From positions 314,785,164 to 314,849,163 of the forward strand of contig NC_085137.1 in NCBI RefSeq assembly GCF_035046485.1: 64,000 bases of DNA, read 5' to 3'. The stretch is from Aedes albopictus (Eukaryota; Arthropoda; Insecta; Diptera; Culicidae). This document shows positions 22,040-33,063 of this stretch, piece by piece (position 1 is the stretch's first letter; each line of letters opens with the position of its first letter). The translations under genes were made by a program, and so were the position numbers. The notes beneath the pieces are model-generated. The model made no database searches and was not told the origin of the DNA. It was given only the letters and a program-made list of their open reading frames with translations.

Positions 22040-22731
22040 TCAAGCCACATTTCGAATGGTTTGTCGAACACCTAGACACATCACCGGAGCCTCGCACATA
22101 GTTCAGATCTGAGACGCAGAAAGGGTTGCCGGTCAGACAGGACCCCTTTACAATTCAGTCGAGTCGAGGCCTGTTGGTGCGTGGATCTTTTCTCCCATCA
22201 TTGGCCAATACAATAACTCTGCGTAGTCTGGTGGTGGAAATGTGCCTACCAGCTCTTGGTACGAGTTGGTATCAATGTGAGACTCACGATGCCTAAGTGA
22301 TACAGTGCGATTTTATCCTGTCTGCCAACTGGCTGCTGCCTCAGCAGCTTCCAACAGTTAAAATTCAACCAGTTTAGGAATCAATCACCACAATGACGCT
22401 CGCTCGATGCCTGTTGGATTGTTGTGTTTTTCTTCCATTTCGCGAACGTGTGATTGACTTTTGAGCTGTGTGTTGCACCCGAGTTGCCCTCTTCCGTTAG
22501 TCAACTCGGCAATCAGCACAGCAAGCATCAACATCATCAGCAGCCCGTCGCATCGTGCCGTAGATTGATTGGTTTCATTGATCTCAATTATCTTGGCACG
22601 TCTTGCTCGCGCACAGTTGAAATGCCTTTAGTAGTTTCACTGATTTCTCCCCGCACAATGTCGGTCGGATGGTTAATTTGAACCATTTTGTTTACCCTTT
22701 GATGATTGTCTTGTTTGCTGATTGCTCTCAC
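22040..22731. other. unclassified, moderately GC-rich
   Basis: No TE ends or recognisable domains. Several short frames of 60-75 codons exist on the plus strand but lack splice or promoter context. It may flank the exon proposed at 22732-22879. Confidence 0.3.
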
Positions 22732-22879
22732 CGTGGTTGTTGGTTGGCGGAGGTGTGTGTACAATACGAACTTATGGGGCCCGGCTGGAGCAACGATTGG
22801 AGTTCCGCCGGACAGTTTCTGGATTGGCGGTGATGGAGTGTCGAATGAGGGCGATGAAGGTGGAGAAATAATGACCCGT
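22732..22879 (-). CDS. possible internal coding exon of an unknown host gene
   Basis: The minus strand has an acceptor with a pyrimidine-rich lead-in (TTGGTTTATTACAG) at 22880 and a donor CAACCACG|GTGAGAGC at 22731. The 148 bp between them read as one base plus 49 codons with no stop. The protein is rich in Ser and Pro at first (VIISPPSSPSFDTPSPP) and then reads IVAPAGPHKFVLYTHLRQP. It looks like real protein rather than a shadow, but I do not recognise it and neighbouring exons were not found. The plus strand is also open here, which weakens the case. Confidence 0.35.
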
Positions 22880-23067
22880 CTGTAATAAACCAAGCCATCC
22901 AATTAGGCTTTATTGTTTACCGAAGGGTTCTTTTAGTGGGTTGGTAAAAATTGTTTGTCCAATTTTGTATCGCTGGTTTTGACGCAGCAGTGAAAGTTTG
23001 ATGAGCAATCACTGCGAAGGAAGTAGCGAATTACGAATGTTCCTGAAAATGAACTCATGCCTTTTTA

Positions 23068-23503
23068 CCCGAGCAGAAAAGAATAGCAATAAAATAACAG
23101 ATCTAGGTATGAATCTTAAATAGCGATGTGCCCTTCATTAGGTGGACATAAGAGGCAAAATAATAAAAACGAATACCATAATTTTGTATAAATAACACCA
23201 GAAAAATAACAAGTCTTGTTATTTCAATAATGAATGCATACCATAAATTTCAAGTGCTCTAGTTGTTATCCAGAAAGTATGAAATAACAAAGTAATAACA
23301 TTTCTTTCTATTAAATCGAACATTTTTCGATAGCTTCATGATACAATAACAAATCCTGTTCTTCAGTTATTTTCAAAGCTTAATCAACAATAGCACAACA
23401 ATACCTAAATTTGCTCAAATACCTCCAATTGTTATTGTGGTGTTCTCATAACATTGCGTAGAATAGTTGCACGGTATTTATAAGTTATGCCCTTCTGCTC
23501 GGG
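23068..23503. mobile_element. 436-bp MITE, CCCGAGCAGAA ends, TA duplication
   Basis: The left end is CCCGAGCAGAAAAGAATA and the right, inverted, CCCGAGCAGAAGGGCATAAC. TA flanks both sides (23066-23067 and 23504-23505). The interior holds repeated ATAACAA motifs in both orientations. The ends resemble those of the larger insertion at 39466-43983. Confidence 0.82.
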
Positions 23504-24262
23504 TATACTCAGCCGTTCAAACCAAAACTAGCAACCAACGCCCCTAAATCTGTTGTATAATGTCGAGATACAAAACTAATTTCGATATAAATACATCAAC
23601 CAATGCCAACGTCAACACAAGGTTCACATGTTATCAGTTTCATTGTCATGTCAAAGCTTCATGTTACCAATATAAATGCACAGTAGGTACTATAGACACG
23701 GCTTTTATCGCATGAAAAGCCACTCCAAAACAGAACCCGTTGACTGGCATCATCGTTTGACAAAATGCAGAACAAACCCGTACCGACCGACCGTGGAAAA
23801 GAGCTCTAGTCCACTTGATCTAACATACGCTTACGGCTAAACCGCGGGTAAAACCAACTAAACAACTGGAGCCAGTGCCATTGGAACAGTGCGTTAGAGT
23901 GAAGTCTCGTGAGCACTTTATCGATAAGAGAAAGTGATTAATGGACTTGATGGTCTCTACGGGTGATGAGTACTGGTGATGGTGACGTTCTGAGGGTGAT
24001 TTAATTAAAAACAGTACCAGTACCTACAATAATAGAGTGGTTCCAGTTAGGTTGTGCATCACTTGTCTCTTAAACTATGGCCGTTCACTGGTATGATCAA
24101 ACAACGCGAGTTCGACTATTGAACAAACCACATGGAGAACGGAAAACGAAAACTTTTCCAACATTTCGACATGGAATTTGCGTCTTTTTCAGAGGTAACT
24201 AGTTTTTTGCCTCTGGGTTTATGTTCCATTTTCAGTTATAATCCTGTTGAAGTTTGGTGTTA

Positions 24263-25160
24263 CCGTAATCTAGGGGGAAGTTGATCACTTTTCCTCTATT
24301 CTTTTGAATGAATCAAGTACAATGCATATTATTCCAAACAAATATTTTTGAAACATGTACTGAGCGAACCTGTATTAACTTCAGTTAACGAAATTCTTAC
24401 ATGAAACTACTACATTTTGTAAAAAATGTTGAAATGTCCAAAATTTGAAAAACTTTCAATCCGGGGTGAGGTTGAGCAACCAATGGCATAACATTCTAAG
24501 GTTGGAAAATTATTGAACAAACTGAATTTGATGATGCTGAATCTGAATACAACTGGTGTATTTTGTATGTTAAAAATGAAATAATGTTTAGTAAGCTACT
24601 AAATGACCCACATGAAACGCCCAAAGGTAGGCAATTACTTTAAACAAATCGCCTTACTTTCGCAAAAGATATGCTATTTTCAATTAAAACTTATATGTAA
24701 ACATACATATTTATTCAAAGGTATGTCCAATAAGCTTAACATGAATGAATAAATGTATTTTGTGAGTCATCTGATATACAAGGCATTGATGGGAGGCGGT
24801 TTTTGGAACGACAGTCTTTTGACCGAGTTTTAACCTTCCATAACTCGCGCGGTTCACTACCTGCATCAGCACCACGCTAATGCTGAGTACAAAAAGCGAA
24901 ATTTTTTCAACGTGTTGTTCAAAATACAACAGCGCGATCGTTCGAGGGTTAATACACATTCAAAAAGTTGATATTATAATGTACAGTCTGACACAATTGG
25001 CATAAAAACCGTCAAAAATTCTTCAAATCTAGTCACACAATTGATTTACGTCAAAAATTCTTCCATTGGAACATAATTGTAGCTTCCTCAGCGGTTGAAT
25101 GACATGGATTACATAGTGATCAACTTCACCCTGTTGATCAACTACTCCCCAGATTATGGC
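24263..25160. mobile_element. candidate TIR element related to 28171-28933
   Basis: The left end TACCGTAATCTAGGGGGAAG followed by TTGATCAC resembles the terminal repeat at 28169 (TACCGTGATTTCGGGTGAAA then TTGATCAC). The right end near 25160 is a looser inverse (CCCCAGATTATGGCA). No clean target duplication is seen. It is non-coding; the open frame at 25029-25463 crosses the edge and is not credible. Confidence 0.4.
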
Positions 25161-26640
25161 ACTTGACTTTTTACTGGTTTGCTTTATCTGATGGAATGTA
25201 CATAGACCAATTCTGATAAGTGTCAGACTCAGCAATAGATTTTTAAGTGATACTGATCGACTACGGCTGGCTCTTTCAGCTCCATTCATGATTGCCCCAA
25301 TCAAAATTTCAAATAAAGGAACATGGTCAAAAATGCACAGATAGGGTAAAATGGCCCCACACATAAAATAATTTCTGAATGAGATTTGATCATTACAATA
25401 AGTGAACGGTACCAGATACGTTTGCATAAATAATCCTTCTAGAAGCCAGGCAGATAAAACCATTTTTTTAATTCAGAATGTAAATTGCCAGCTTGTTTTT
25501 TTATTCTTGCTTGCAATTTAGATTTTCTGGTGTTTTTGTTATCAACCATGGGTTTCCACAGATAATGAGAAGCAGATGGAGGCGCATGGTTGTTAAGGGC
25601 CTATGTTAAGATATTTTTTTACACCACGTCTGTATTATGAACAAACTTTTAAACAATTCAACGACAAATTTAGCCATATAGCTATTCAAGTGTATTGATA
25701 AAATTCGATCTCCCGTTTCCTGCTCGCAATATGTAGGTACATCGATTTATTCCACCAAACTCATGTTTGGATGCATTTGTTCCTCCGTGTTCATGGTAGT
25801 GAATTGAGTTCTTTAACCCTTTGGGACCAGAAGTGGTCATATTTAACTCCATTGATGAAACCCAGCTTAGCAACCGTCTTTGAGGCCAGTGAGGTAGCAA
25901 TAACAGCGGTAAAATAATCCGGCCTCAAAAGGTTAAAGGGCTTTTCATAAGCTACGTAGACCAAATTTAAGGAATCGTAGTCCCTCCTCCTTTGTAGACT
26001 TTAGTCCATGAACAGTTTTTTTTTGTCTTTATTAACGAGATTTTTAACCCTAGGCTAGTTCATCTCGGTTTTTGAAATTTGTATGAGGCATAGAATTTGG
26101 TCAACCCTTGGGTCAGTCCCATCCCATAATCGTTTAGATTATGCACCACCGAAATCCAAAAGGAAACGAAGATTAGCTGGACACCTATGAAAGGTATGTA
26201 GGGACCTCTGCGTCGTCTCTGGCCAAGGTGTCACGGGAATTTGGGTGTTGTAAGTGGCTGTGCTAAGTCCAGTGAATACGTTTGGTCAAGGTTTAGGCAC
26301 CAAAACGATATACAGGAACAAACTTACCAAATTATACGAGTTTTAGTATTTATCCAGAATAGCAACACCATCAAAAATTAAATGGAAATCACACAAAGAT
26401 CAATTTGCAAGTACTTTTCGAGGTATGCGGAAGGCATAGCACCATCAAAAGTTTCTAAATTCAGACGGCCATATTCAAAATAACGCGGAACAAAGAAAAC
26501 GCTTGACAGTTTTAACCCTCCCGAAACCCTCCCAGGAAGTTGGATTTTTCGCACTACGATGAAGTCATAGCAGAATTCTTTTGAAAATGACGTACTCTTT
26601 TTAAGACTATCCCAGAATTTTCTTCATGATTTCCTTCAAT
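25161..26640. other. TE remnants and unclassified DNA
   Basis: At 25816-25936 TTAACCCTTTGGGACC and its loose inverse CCTCAAAAGGTTAA suggest a small MITE. At 25938-26014 GGGCTTTTCATAAGCTACG recalls the MITE ends at 17990. At 26016-26090 the minus strand has a retroelement-like tail (AATAAAGACAAAAAA type). The rest is not recognisable. Confidence 0.35.
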
Positions 26641-26844
26641 ATTCCAGTAAAACATAATGGAAACAAGTCGGAAGATTTGAAAAATACATAATGTCTTCAA
26701 TGACCAACTTGAGCTCTTTCATCCAGTTTGTCTGAGTTAACTAGCAATCTGAGAATGTCCTGGATATCTATTCCTCTAATAATATACCTTCAGTTGTATT
26801 GCACTGAATACATCATTCCTGGAATTTCCCTAAAGACAGTTTTA

Positions 26845-27775
26845 TAAAGACTGGACTCGAAAAAAATGAGACACTCAAAATAATGTATAACTTTTGATTG
26901 CGTTCACAAAAATAGCTGATTTTTTAACCAGGAATAACATGTTATGTGTAGTTAATGCCCTAAAAATTTCATCAAAATCGGATCAGTATTGTCGCAAATA
27001 TTGTCAATACAATAAAATGTGATTTTGTAATTTTTGGGCTTCCATTTTAAAAAATGTTTAGGCTTTAACTTGGTTGTTAGCTCATCAAAACGTCAAGTAA
27101 GTCATAATAAGTGGTGAAAATTTCACTATAATCGGTTCAGTACTTATTTTTTACAATTCAAACAAAAAAAAAACGGGGTTTTCAAATTTTGGGCACTTTT
27201 TAACATTTTAAAATCAGTGTGCATTATTTTGACTGTAGTATTGGCAACACTGTCCCAATTTTTTTTTTAAACTTTGACAGTGTAAAATCGTTGTGTTAAT
27301 CTGTTCTCAGTGGTAATTTCAGCCATTTTGATTGAACATTTTAAAAGTTAGAGCAGTTTGAATGTCACTATACCAAAAACCGCATCTGCTTATTGTGACA
27401 TAGTGCTACATATATGGCTATAACTTTTTAAAGGTCAAATCAAATTGAATGAAATTTTGACACAATACATATACATACATACTTTTTCTTTTTGTACAGA
27501 TTTTTTTTTTAAATCGGTTCAGTATTTTTGGCTCTACAGTTTTAGGTAAAAAATGTGATATTTTTTAAAGTGTTTGTTTGGCCCAAGATTCACAAATGGT
27601 AAGTCTCTTGTTTCGACGATATCTCCGCCAACTTTTAACCGATTTTGATGAAATTTCTATGGTATAAGCTACACATAATGTATTATTCCTGGTCAAAAAA
27701 TCAGCTATTTTTGTGCACGAAATAAAAAGTTATACATTATTCTTTGTGTCTCATTTTTTTCGAGTCCAGTCTTTA
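26845..27775. mobile_element. 931-bp non-coding element with terminal repeats over 120 bp
   Basis: The left end TAAAGACTGGACTCGAAAAA is repeated inverted at the right end, and the similarity continues for at least 120 bp (ATGAGACAC ... TCAAAAATAGCTGATTTTTT type sequence). TA flanks both sides (26843-26844 and 27776-27777). No transposase frame. It is a non-autonomous Tc1/mariner-type element with long inverted repeats. Confidence 0.85.
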
Positions 27776-28170
27776 TACTCATATAAAGCATATACTCATC
27801 TCAGAGCACATTCTATAGAAATATCAATTGACATATTCCCGGAAAGATTCTTAGATGAATTCTTGAGGATGTTCTTGTAAAGCCTGTATCCGCAATAATG
27901 GGGACACAAAAGTACGGCAGTAACTCTGTACTGAATAAATAAAATTGGCCAAAAATTAACTGAGAACTCTTTGGTGTATGTTTATTATTTGTGCGAAATT
28001 TCATAAAAATCGATGCATTACTTTTAACTGTGGATGAGAAACAAGCAGACGACGTTTTTAAGATTGTGTGCAATCATCACCAATTTTCATTCGCATACTA
28101 GATGGTTCTTTTCCGCTACAATTCAAAGTTTTGTGGGGATAATTATGAAACTTCGTAAGCAGTTATGATA

Positions 28171-28933
28171 CCGTGATTTCGGGTGAAATTGATCACTTTT
28201 CGCAGTTTTCGGCGAATAATTTTTGAATACTCATCGATACGATTAAATTCAATGCTTTAAAACAAGTACGACCATGGATTTCATCAGTCAACGAGGTTGA
28301 AAATTCTACTGCAAATCATTTTATTACAAAAAATATCATTTGAAATAAAAAATCAAAAACTTAACTTTCGTGGTGAAATTGATCAGTCAGTGAAGTGTTG
28401 TTGTAAGTACTGAAAATACGTTTTTCCCCTGATTTAGCCACCCCAGAATGCGAAAAGCTATGCAAAACTTTTACAACTTTACTTAAATTTTAATTATTTA
28501 AGTCTGAAGTTTAATAAATCTTGAGAAAACGCCAGAATGTATGCAATTTCCATACTAAATATGTTATAACTTCAAGAAAACTATAATTTTATGCATAAAT
28601 CTCAAAATTTTTAGATTTTTTGATGACGAAATCGGGTTTAGCGAATACTTAGCAGCTAGGAACATTCATTCAAATATTCATTACATTTGCGAAACAGCTA
28701 CGGTAACAAATGTTTAAAAGTGTCTTTGAAGTTCGCCTGACAGGCAGTTTCGAAAAATATTCAATTTTATACAGAAATATGTGACTAATTGGCTGTAAAA
28801 CATGTAAACTCATTATTCAATAACTCTTGAGCCAGATGATGAACATTTTTTTACAAATTATTTTATGTTTTAAACGTTATTTTTAACATATAAAAATGGC
28901 CCTCACGCTGATCAATTTCACCCGAAATCACGG
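28171..28933. mobile_element. 763-bp TIR element nested in copy 2, TA duplication
   Basis: The ends are CCGTGATTTCGGGTGAAATT and its exact inverse, followed by GATCA on both sides. TA lies at 28169-28170 and 28934-28935. The homologous stretch of copy 1 (about 7300-7320) reads GTATCATAACTG without the insert and confirms the junction. Non-coding. Confidence 0.9.
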
Positions 28934-29182
28934 TACTTATAGAGACACTTTCTTGCAAAATTTCATCAACTTTTATCAATTGGGTTGAAAGTTACTGGTG
29001 TTGATAGGGGATATTGTTAGTGAAAATGTTTCATGTTTTTTATGTGCGATGCTTGCCCATGCATAACTTTTGAATATCTCTGTCAATTTTCATGAAATTT
29101 TCACAGAAAGTAGTTGATCATGTGTATGTTATGCCTGCAAGATTTGATGCTTATTGGTGTAGTACTTTTAACAATACAATCG

Positions 29183-29976
29183 TGTAGCTGCCGGCTTAGA
29201 ATAGCACTACGGACCACCTGTTCCGGGGGTAAAAGTCCACCAAACAGGTAACCCCAATCCAAGGTGTCAGGCGACCCGTGCTGAGGGATGAATGGTTGAG
29301 GGGGTTTAAAAGATGCTCGATCTTTAACGGAGCCCGTAGCGTGGGTAGATCGCCTTTTTGGGTTGCGTTGCGGTGAGAGATCTACCAAACCGAAATCTAG
29401 TGTCGTCCTATTTTTCAATTTTGGAATATGTGTTCTTGTAATTCAAGGAGTTATAGCATTTAGTCCTACTACTGGTGTTTTGGTGACTTCCAGTTTTTGA
29501 ATAAAACTGAGTTTACCAACTTTACTTTGCATATAGTTAAAAACCTCACCATCTGAGGCTAAACTCAATGCAAAGGAAATCAAATTGGGTTAGGGATCCA
29601 TATATGTACTAACTCTTCGAAGACTGGAAAGTGCTAGTACGCAAGGAACATACTAGAATCCTTATTACTGAGCACATGTTCCATTATTGGAATGATATTG
29701 CTGCTAATGTTAAAACCCGGGTCCTAAACTTCCTACTGGGGAGAATTTAGCAGTAAAACAAGGGTGATGCTAGGTTTCCGATGCATGGCCAATAACAGTA
29801 CTCTTGTTTTGTTTTCTAAGAAAACAAAACAAAAACTGTATCAAAATCGATACTTTATTGCCCCTCAATGGCAATTGAGTAATGCGACATGCACTACACT
29901 AAGGATACGGGTAATGTCACAATAGATCTAAAAACTGGTCGCAGTGACAAACCCGAACAGGAATAAAAAAAAAAAA
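29183..29976 (+). mobile_element. 794-bp LINE-derived non-autonomous retroelement
   Basis: A 13-bp target duplication AACAATACAATCG (29170-29182 and 29977-29989) and an A-rich tail (GAATAAAAAAAA) show retrotransposition. The first ~150 bp match the 5' leader of the R1-type LINE at 12108 (TAGCTGCCGGCTTAGAATAG onward). The rest does not match that LINE in this window and has no ORF1 or RT. A palindrome GTTTTGTTTTC/GAAAACAAAAC is at about 29809-29834. It is a compact element built of a LINE-type leader and a separate 3' part, apparently moved by a LINE's machinery. Confidence 0.85.
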
Positions 29977-31830
29977 AACAATACAATCGAATCAATAAGG
30001 AGTACTCACTAATTGTTGTCTGAAGGGCCAAAATCACGATCAGCCCCAATATATGTTTTGACTATAAAATTGTTGATAGTGCATCGATTTTTTTGAAATT
30101 TTGCCTATGTAAGTAAAGTAGATTGAGAGGTTTGTGTTCAAAATTTCAGTCATTTTCTTTATCAAATTCAAAAGTTACAGCGCTGACAAGCTAAACCAGG
30201 GGCTGTACAAAATTCAATTTCTCGCGTTCTACTGTTTCATTGCTACAACAAAAGGTTCCTTACCGATTTACATGAAATTTTGCAGGTGAAATGAACACAT
30301 CTTAAGATATTGAGCAATCTTAATGTATTTATTGCAGAGTTACAGCCATATTTGTGTGTCCCGATTATTGCGAATACAAGCTTTAAAAGCATCGAAACTA
30401 TTACAGGAGATAGCTCTGCAAGTAATCCCTGGATAAATTCTTGAATAATTTCCTGGAGGCATTTCCGGAGAATCTCCAGTAATGGAATTCATGGAAAAAT
30501 ACAGGAACTCCAGGATAAATCGCTGGAATGTATTCAGAAAGACATATCTAGATGATTTCAAGAAGGAATTCATAGAGGAACTCTGGGAGGAAACCCTGGA
30601 AGAGAATTCCGAAAGAGTCTTCCTTGGGCGAACTCCTCGAAGATTTCCTGAAGAAATGTCTGAAAGCTTTTCTAACAAGTAAGTATTTATATAATTGAAT
30701 TAAGTCCAAGTGACTAATTCGCAACCAAAACCTGCGCTGCCGTGTCTCTGAAGGACTTTTTGTAGAATTTCTTATGGAATCTCGGAGTAAACTCCTGAAG
30801 AAATTGCTGCAGAGATTCCTGAAGTAAGTACTGAAGGCGATTTCTTGGAGAAATTTCAAGAAATTTGAAGAGATCCCTACAGCAAATTAGGAAGCAGATC
30901 TGTGGTGAATTTCATGAAGGAATTCTAGGATAACCTCTAGAACAATCGTTGGAGGAAACCCTTGAGGCATTCCCGGTGTAAGACTGAAAGCCTTTCTAAA
31001 GGAACACCCTCAAAACATCCCTGGAAAAACTCCTTGAGGAGTCTCTGGAGGGGTTCCTGAAAAAATCAATGGATAACTTCTTGAAGGGTTTCTTGGAAAA
31101 CATGAAGAGTTCCAGGACTCTTGGGGCATTCTTGAAGGAATTCATGGAAAGATTCCTGAACAAATCTCTGGATGAACTGCTGAAAGGTTTCTTGGAGATA
31201 ATTGTGAAAGAATTCTTGGATGACTTCTTGGAGAATTTCCATGCCCTTAGGAATTACTGAAGAAATGAATAGAGCATTTCCTTGAGGAATGCCTGAAGGT
31301 GTTCCTTGAGGAACCTGTGGCGAAATCACTGGGGGATCCCTAGAGGAGAAGTTCCAGGATAAATTCCTTGAGGAATCTCTGAAAAAACTCCTGGAGGAAT
31401 TTGAGGAGAAATTTTTGGAAGAATTTCTGAAGCCCTAGAGGATTTCCTGGATAAATTCCTGGACGAATTGCTGTACAAATTTCTGGAGGAATCCCTAGAT
31501 CAATTCCTGGGGTAATTCCTGAAGGAATTCTTGGATGAATTCCTAAGAGTCGATAATGAAACTCCTGAATGAAATTGTGGAGAAATGCTCTAGAGAAATA
31601 CCTTGTGGAATTCCAGGAGGAGTTCCTAGATAAATGTCTGGAGGAATTCCAGAAGGAATCCGTGGAGGAATTTTTGGTGGAATATCTGAAGCAATTCCTA
31701 AAGGAATATTTGGAGGACTGCCTGGAGGAATTCCTGGAGAAGAGCCTAGAGAAATTACTGAGGGAATCCCAGGAAGAATCCCTAGGGAAATTCCTTGAAG
31801 AATTCCTGGAGGAATGCCTGAAGGACATTA

Positions 31831-31978
31831 GCGGAGCCAGGATGTTTTTTTTTTCTTAGTCACTCTCATAAACATACATGCGAAAGAGAAAAATGGAAAA
31901 GGAAATAGCTCTTTTATCAAGCTTTTTCGCTTGCATGTTTAGAAGAGTGAGTAAGAAAAAAGAAAATGCTGGCTCCGC
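31831..31978. mobile_element. palindromic-ended insert in minisatellite, copy 1
   Basis: The ends GCGGAGCCAG and CTGGCTCCGC are perfect inverses, enclosing non-repetitive DNA with GAAAGAG and TTTTTTCTTA tracts. No target duplication is clear. The partner is 32941-33063, carried by the tandem duplication. Confidence 0.65.
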
Positions 31979-32940
31979 CAATGCTGGAGGAACTCCTGTA
32001 GGAGTTCTAGTAGGAATTCCTCTGTAGGAATTCTTAGATGAATCCCTGGTAGATTTCCTGACAGAATTCCTGAATAAATTGCGGGAGGAGTTCCTGGAGG
32101 AATATCTGAGGAATCTCTGAATGATTTCTGGAAGGATTTCCTGGAGAAGTTCCTTGATCAAATTTCTGGAAGCATTCCTGGAGGAATTTCTGGATCAATC
32201 CTGAAGGAACTTCGGAAGGAATTTCTAGAGTGACTCTAAAGAAATGAATGGAGCATTTCCTTGAATAATACCTAAAGGTGTTCCTAGAGGAATATGTGGA
32301 GGAATCCCAGGTGAAATCACTGGGGGATCTCTAGAGGAGAAGTTCCAGGATTAATTCCCTGAGGAATCCCTGAAAAACTCCTGGAGGAATTCGAGGAGAA
32401 ATTTCTGGAAGAATTTCTGAAGCTTTGGAGGGTTTTCTGGAGAAATCCCTGGACAAATTGCTGTAAAAATTTCTGGAGGAATCCCTGGATCAATTCCTGG
32501 GGTGATTCCTGAAGGAATTCTTGGATGAATTCCTAAGAGTCGATGATGAAATTCCTGGATGAAATGGTGGAGGAATGGTCTAGAGAAATCCCTTGTGGAA
32601 TTCCTGACGGAATCTCTGGAGGAACTGCTGCAAGAACTCTGGAAGGAACTTTTGTAGGGATTCTGGAAGGTATCCCTGGGAAAATTTCATACGAAGTTCC
32701 TGGAGGAATTCCTAGATAAATGTCTGGAGGAATACCTAAAGGAATCCTTGGAGGAATTTCTGAAGAAATCCGTGGAGGAATTTCGGGTGGAATATCTTAA
32801 GCAATTCCTAGAGGAATACCTGGAGGACTGCCTGGAGGAATTCCTGAAGGAAAGTCTGGAGAAATTACTGAAGGAATCTTAGGAAGAATCCCTAGAGAAA
32901 TCCATTAAGGAATTCCTGAAGGAATGCCTGGAGGACATAG

Positions 32941-33063
32941 GCGGAGCCAGGATTTTCTCACGAGAAAGGGAAAGATTGAAGAGAAGGCAGCTTGCCTCCT
33001 CTTTTATCACGCTCTTCGCTTGCATATGAGAATGAGTAAGAAAAAAGAAAATGCTGGCTCCGC
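32941..33063. mobile_element. palindromic-ended insert in minisatellite, copy 2
   Basis: Same ends and similar interior as 31831-31978, but about 25 bp shorter in the middle. Duplicated together with the surrounding minisatellite. Confidence 0.65.

Larger units (their letters stand above)
27880..30383. mobile_element. TIR element copy 2, with two nested insertions
   Basis: This has the same ends as 6649-7595 (AAGCCTGTATCCGCAATAAT) in opposite orientation, with TA at 27878-27879 and 30384-30385. It is 2504 bp long because it contains a 763-bp TIR element (28171-28933) and a 794-bp retroelement (29183-29976). Subtracting those and their duplications leaves about 932 bp, close to the 947 bp of copy 1. 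It lies in degenerate minisatellite. Confidence 0.87.

Noticed and set aside
22454..22681. 75-codon plus ORF beside the proposed exon
   Set aside because: Short, no domain, and not bounded by convincing signals.
25029..25463. 144-codon minus-strand ORF
   Set aside because: It crosses the apparent edge of a TIR element, has no recognisable domain and is in AT-rich DNA.
31340..31859. Long EFLEE-type and RNSSRN-type ORFs on both strands
   Set aside because: Translation of degenerate minisatellite; no conserved start or domain.
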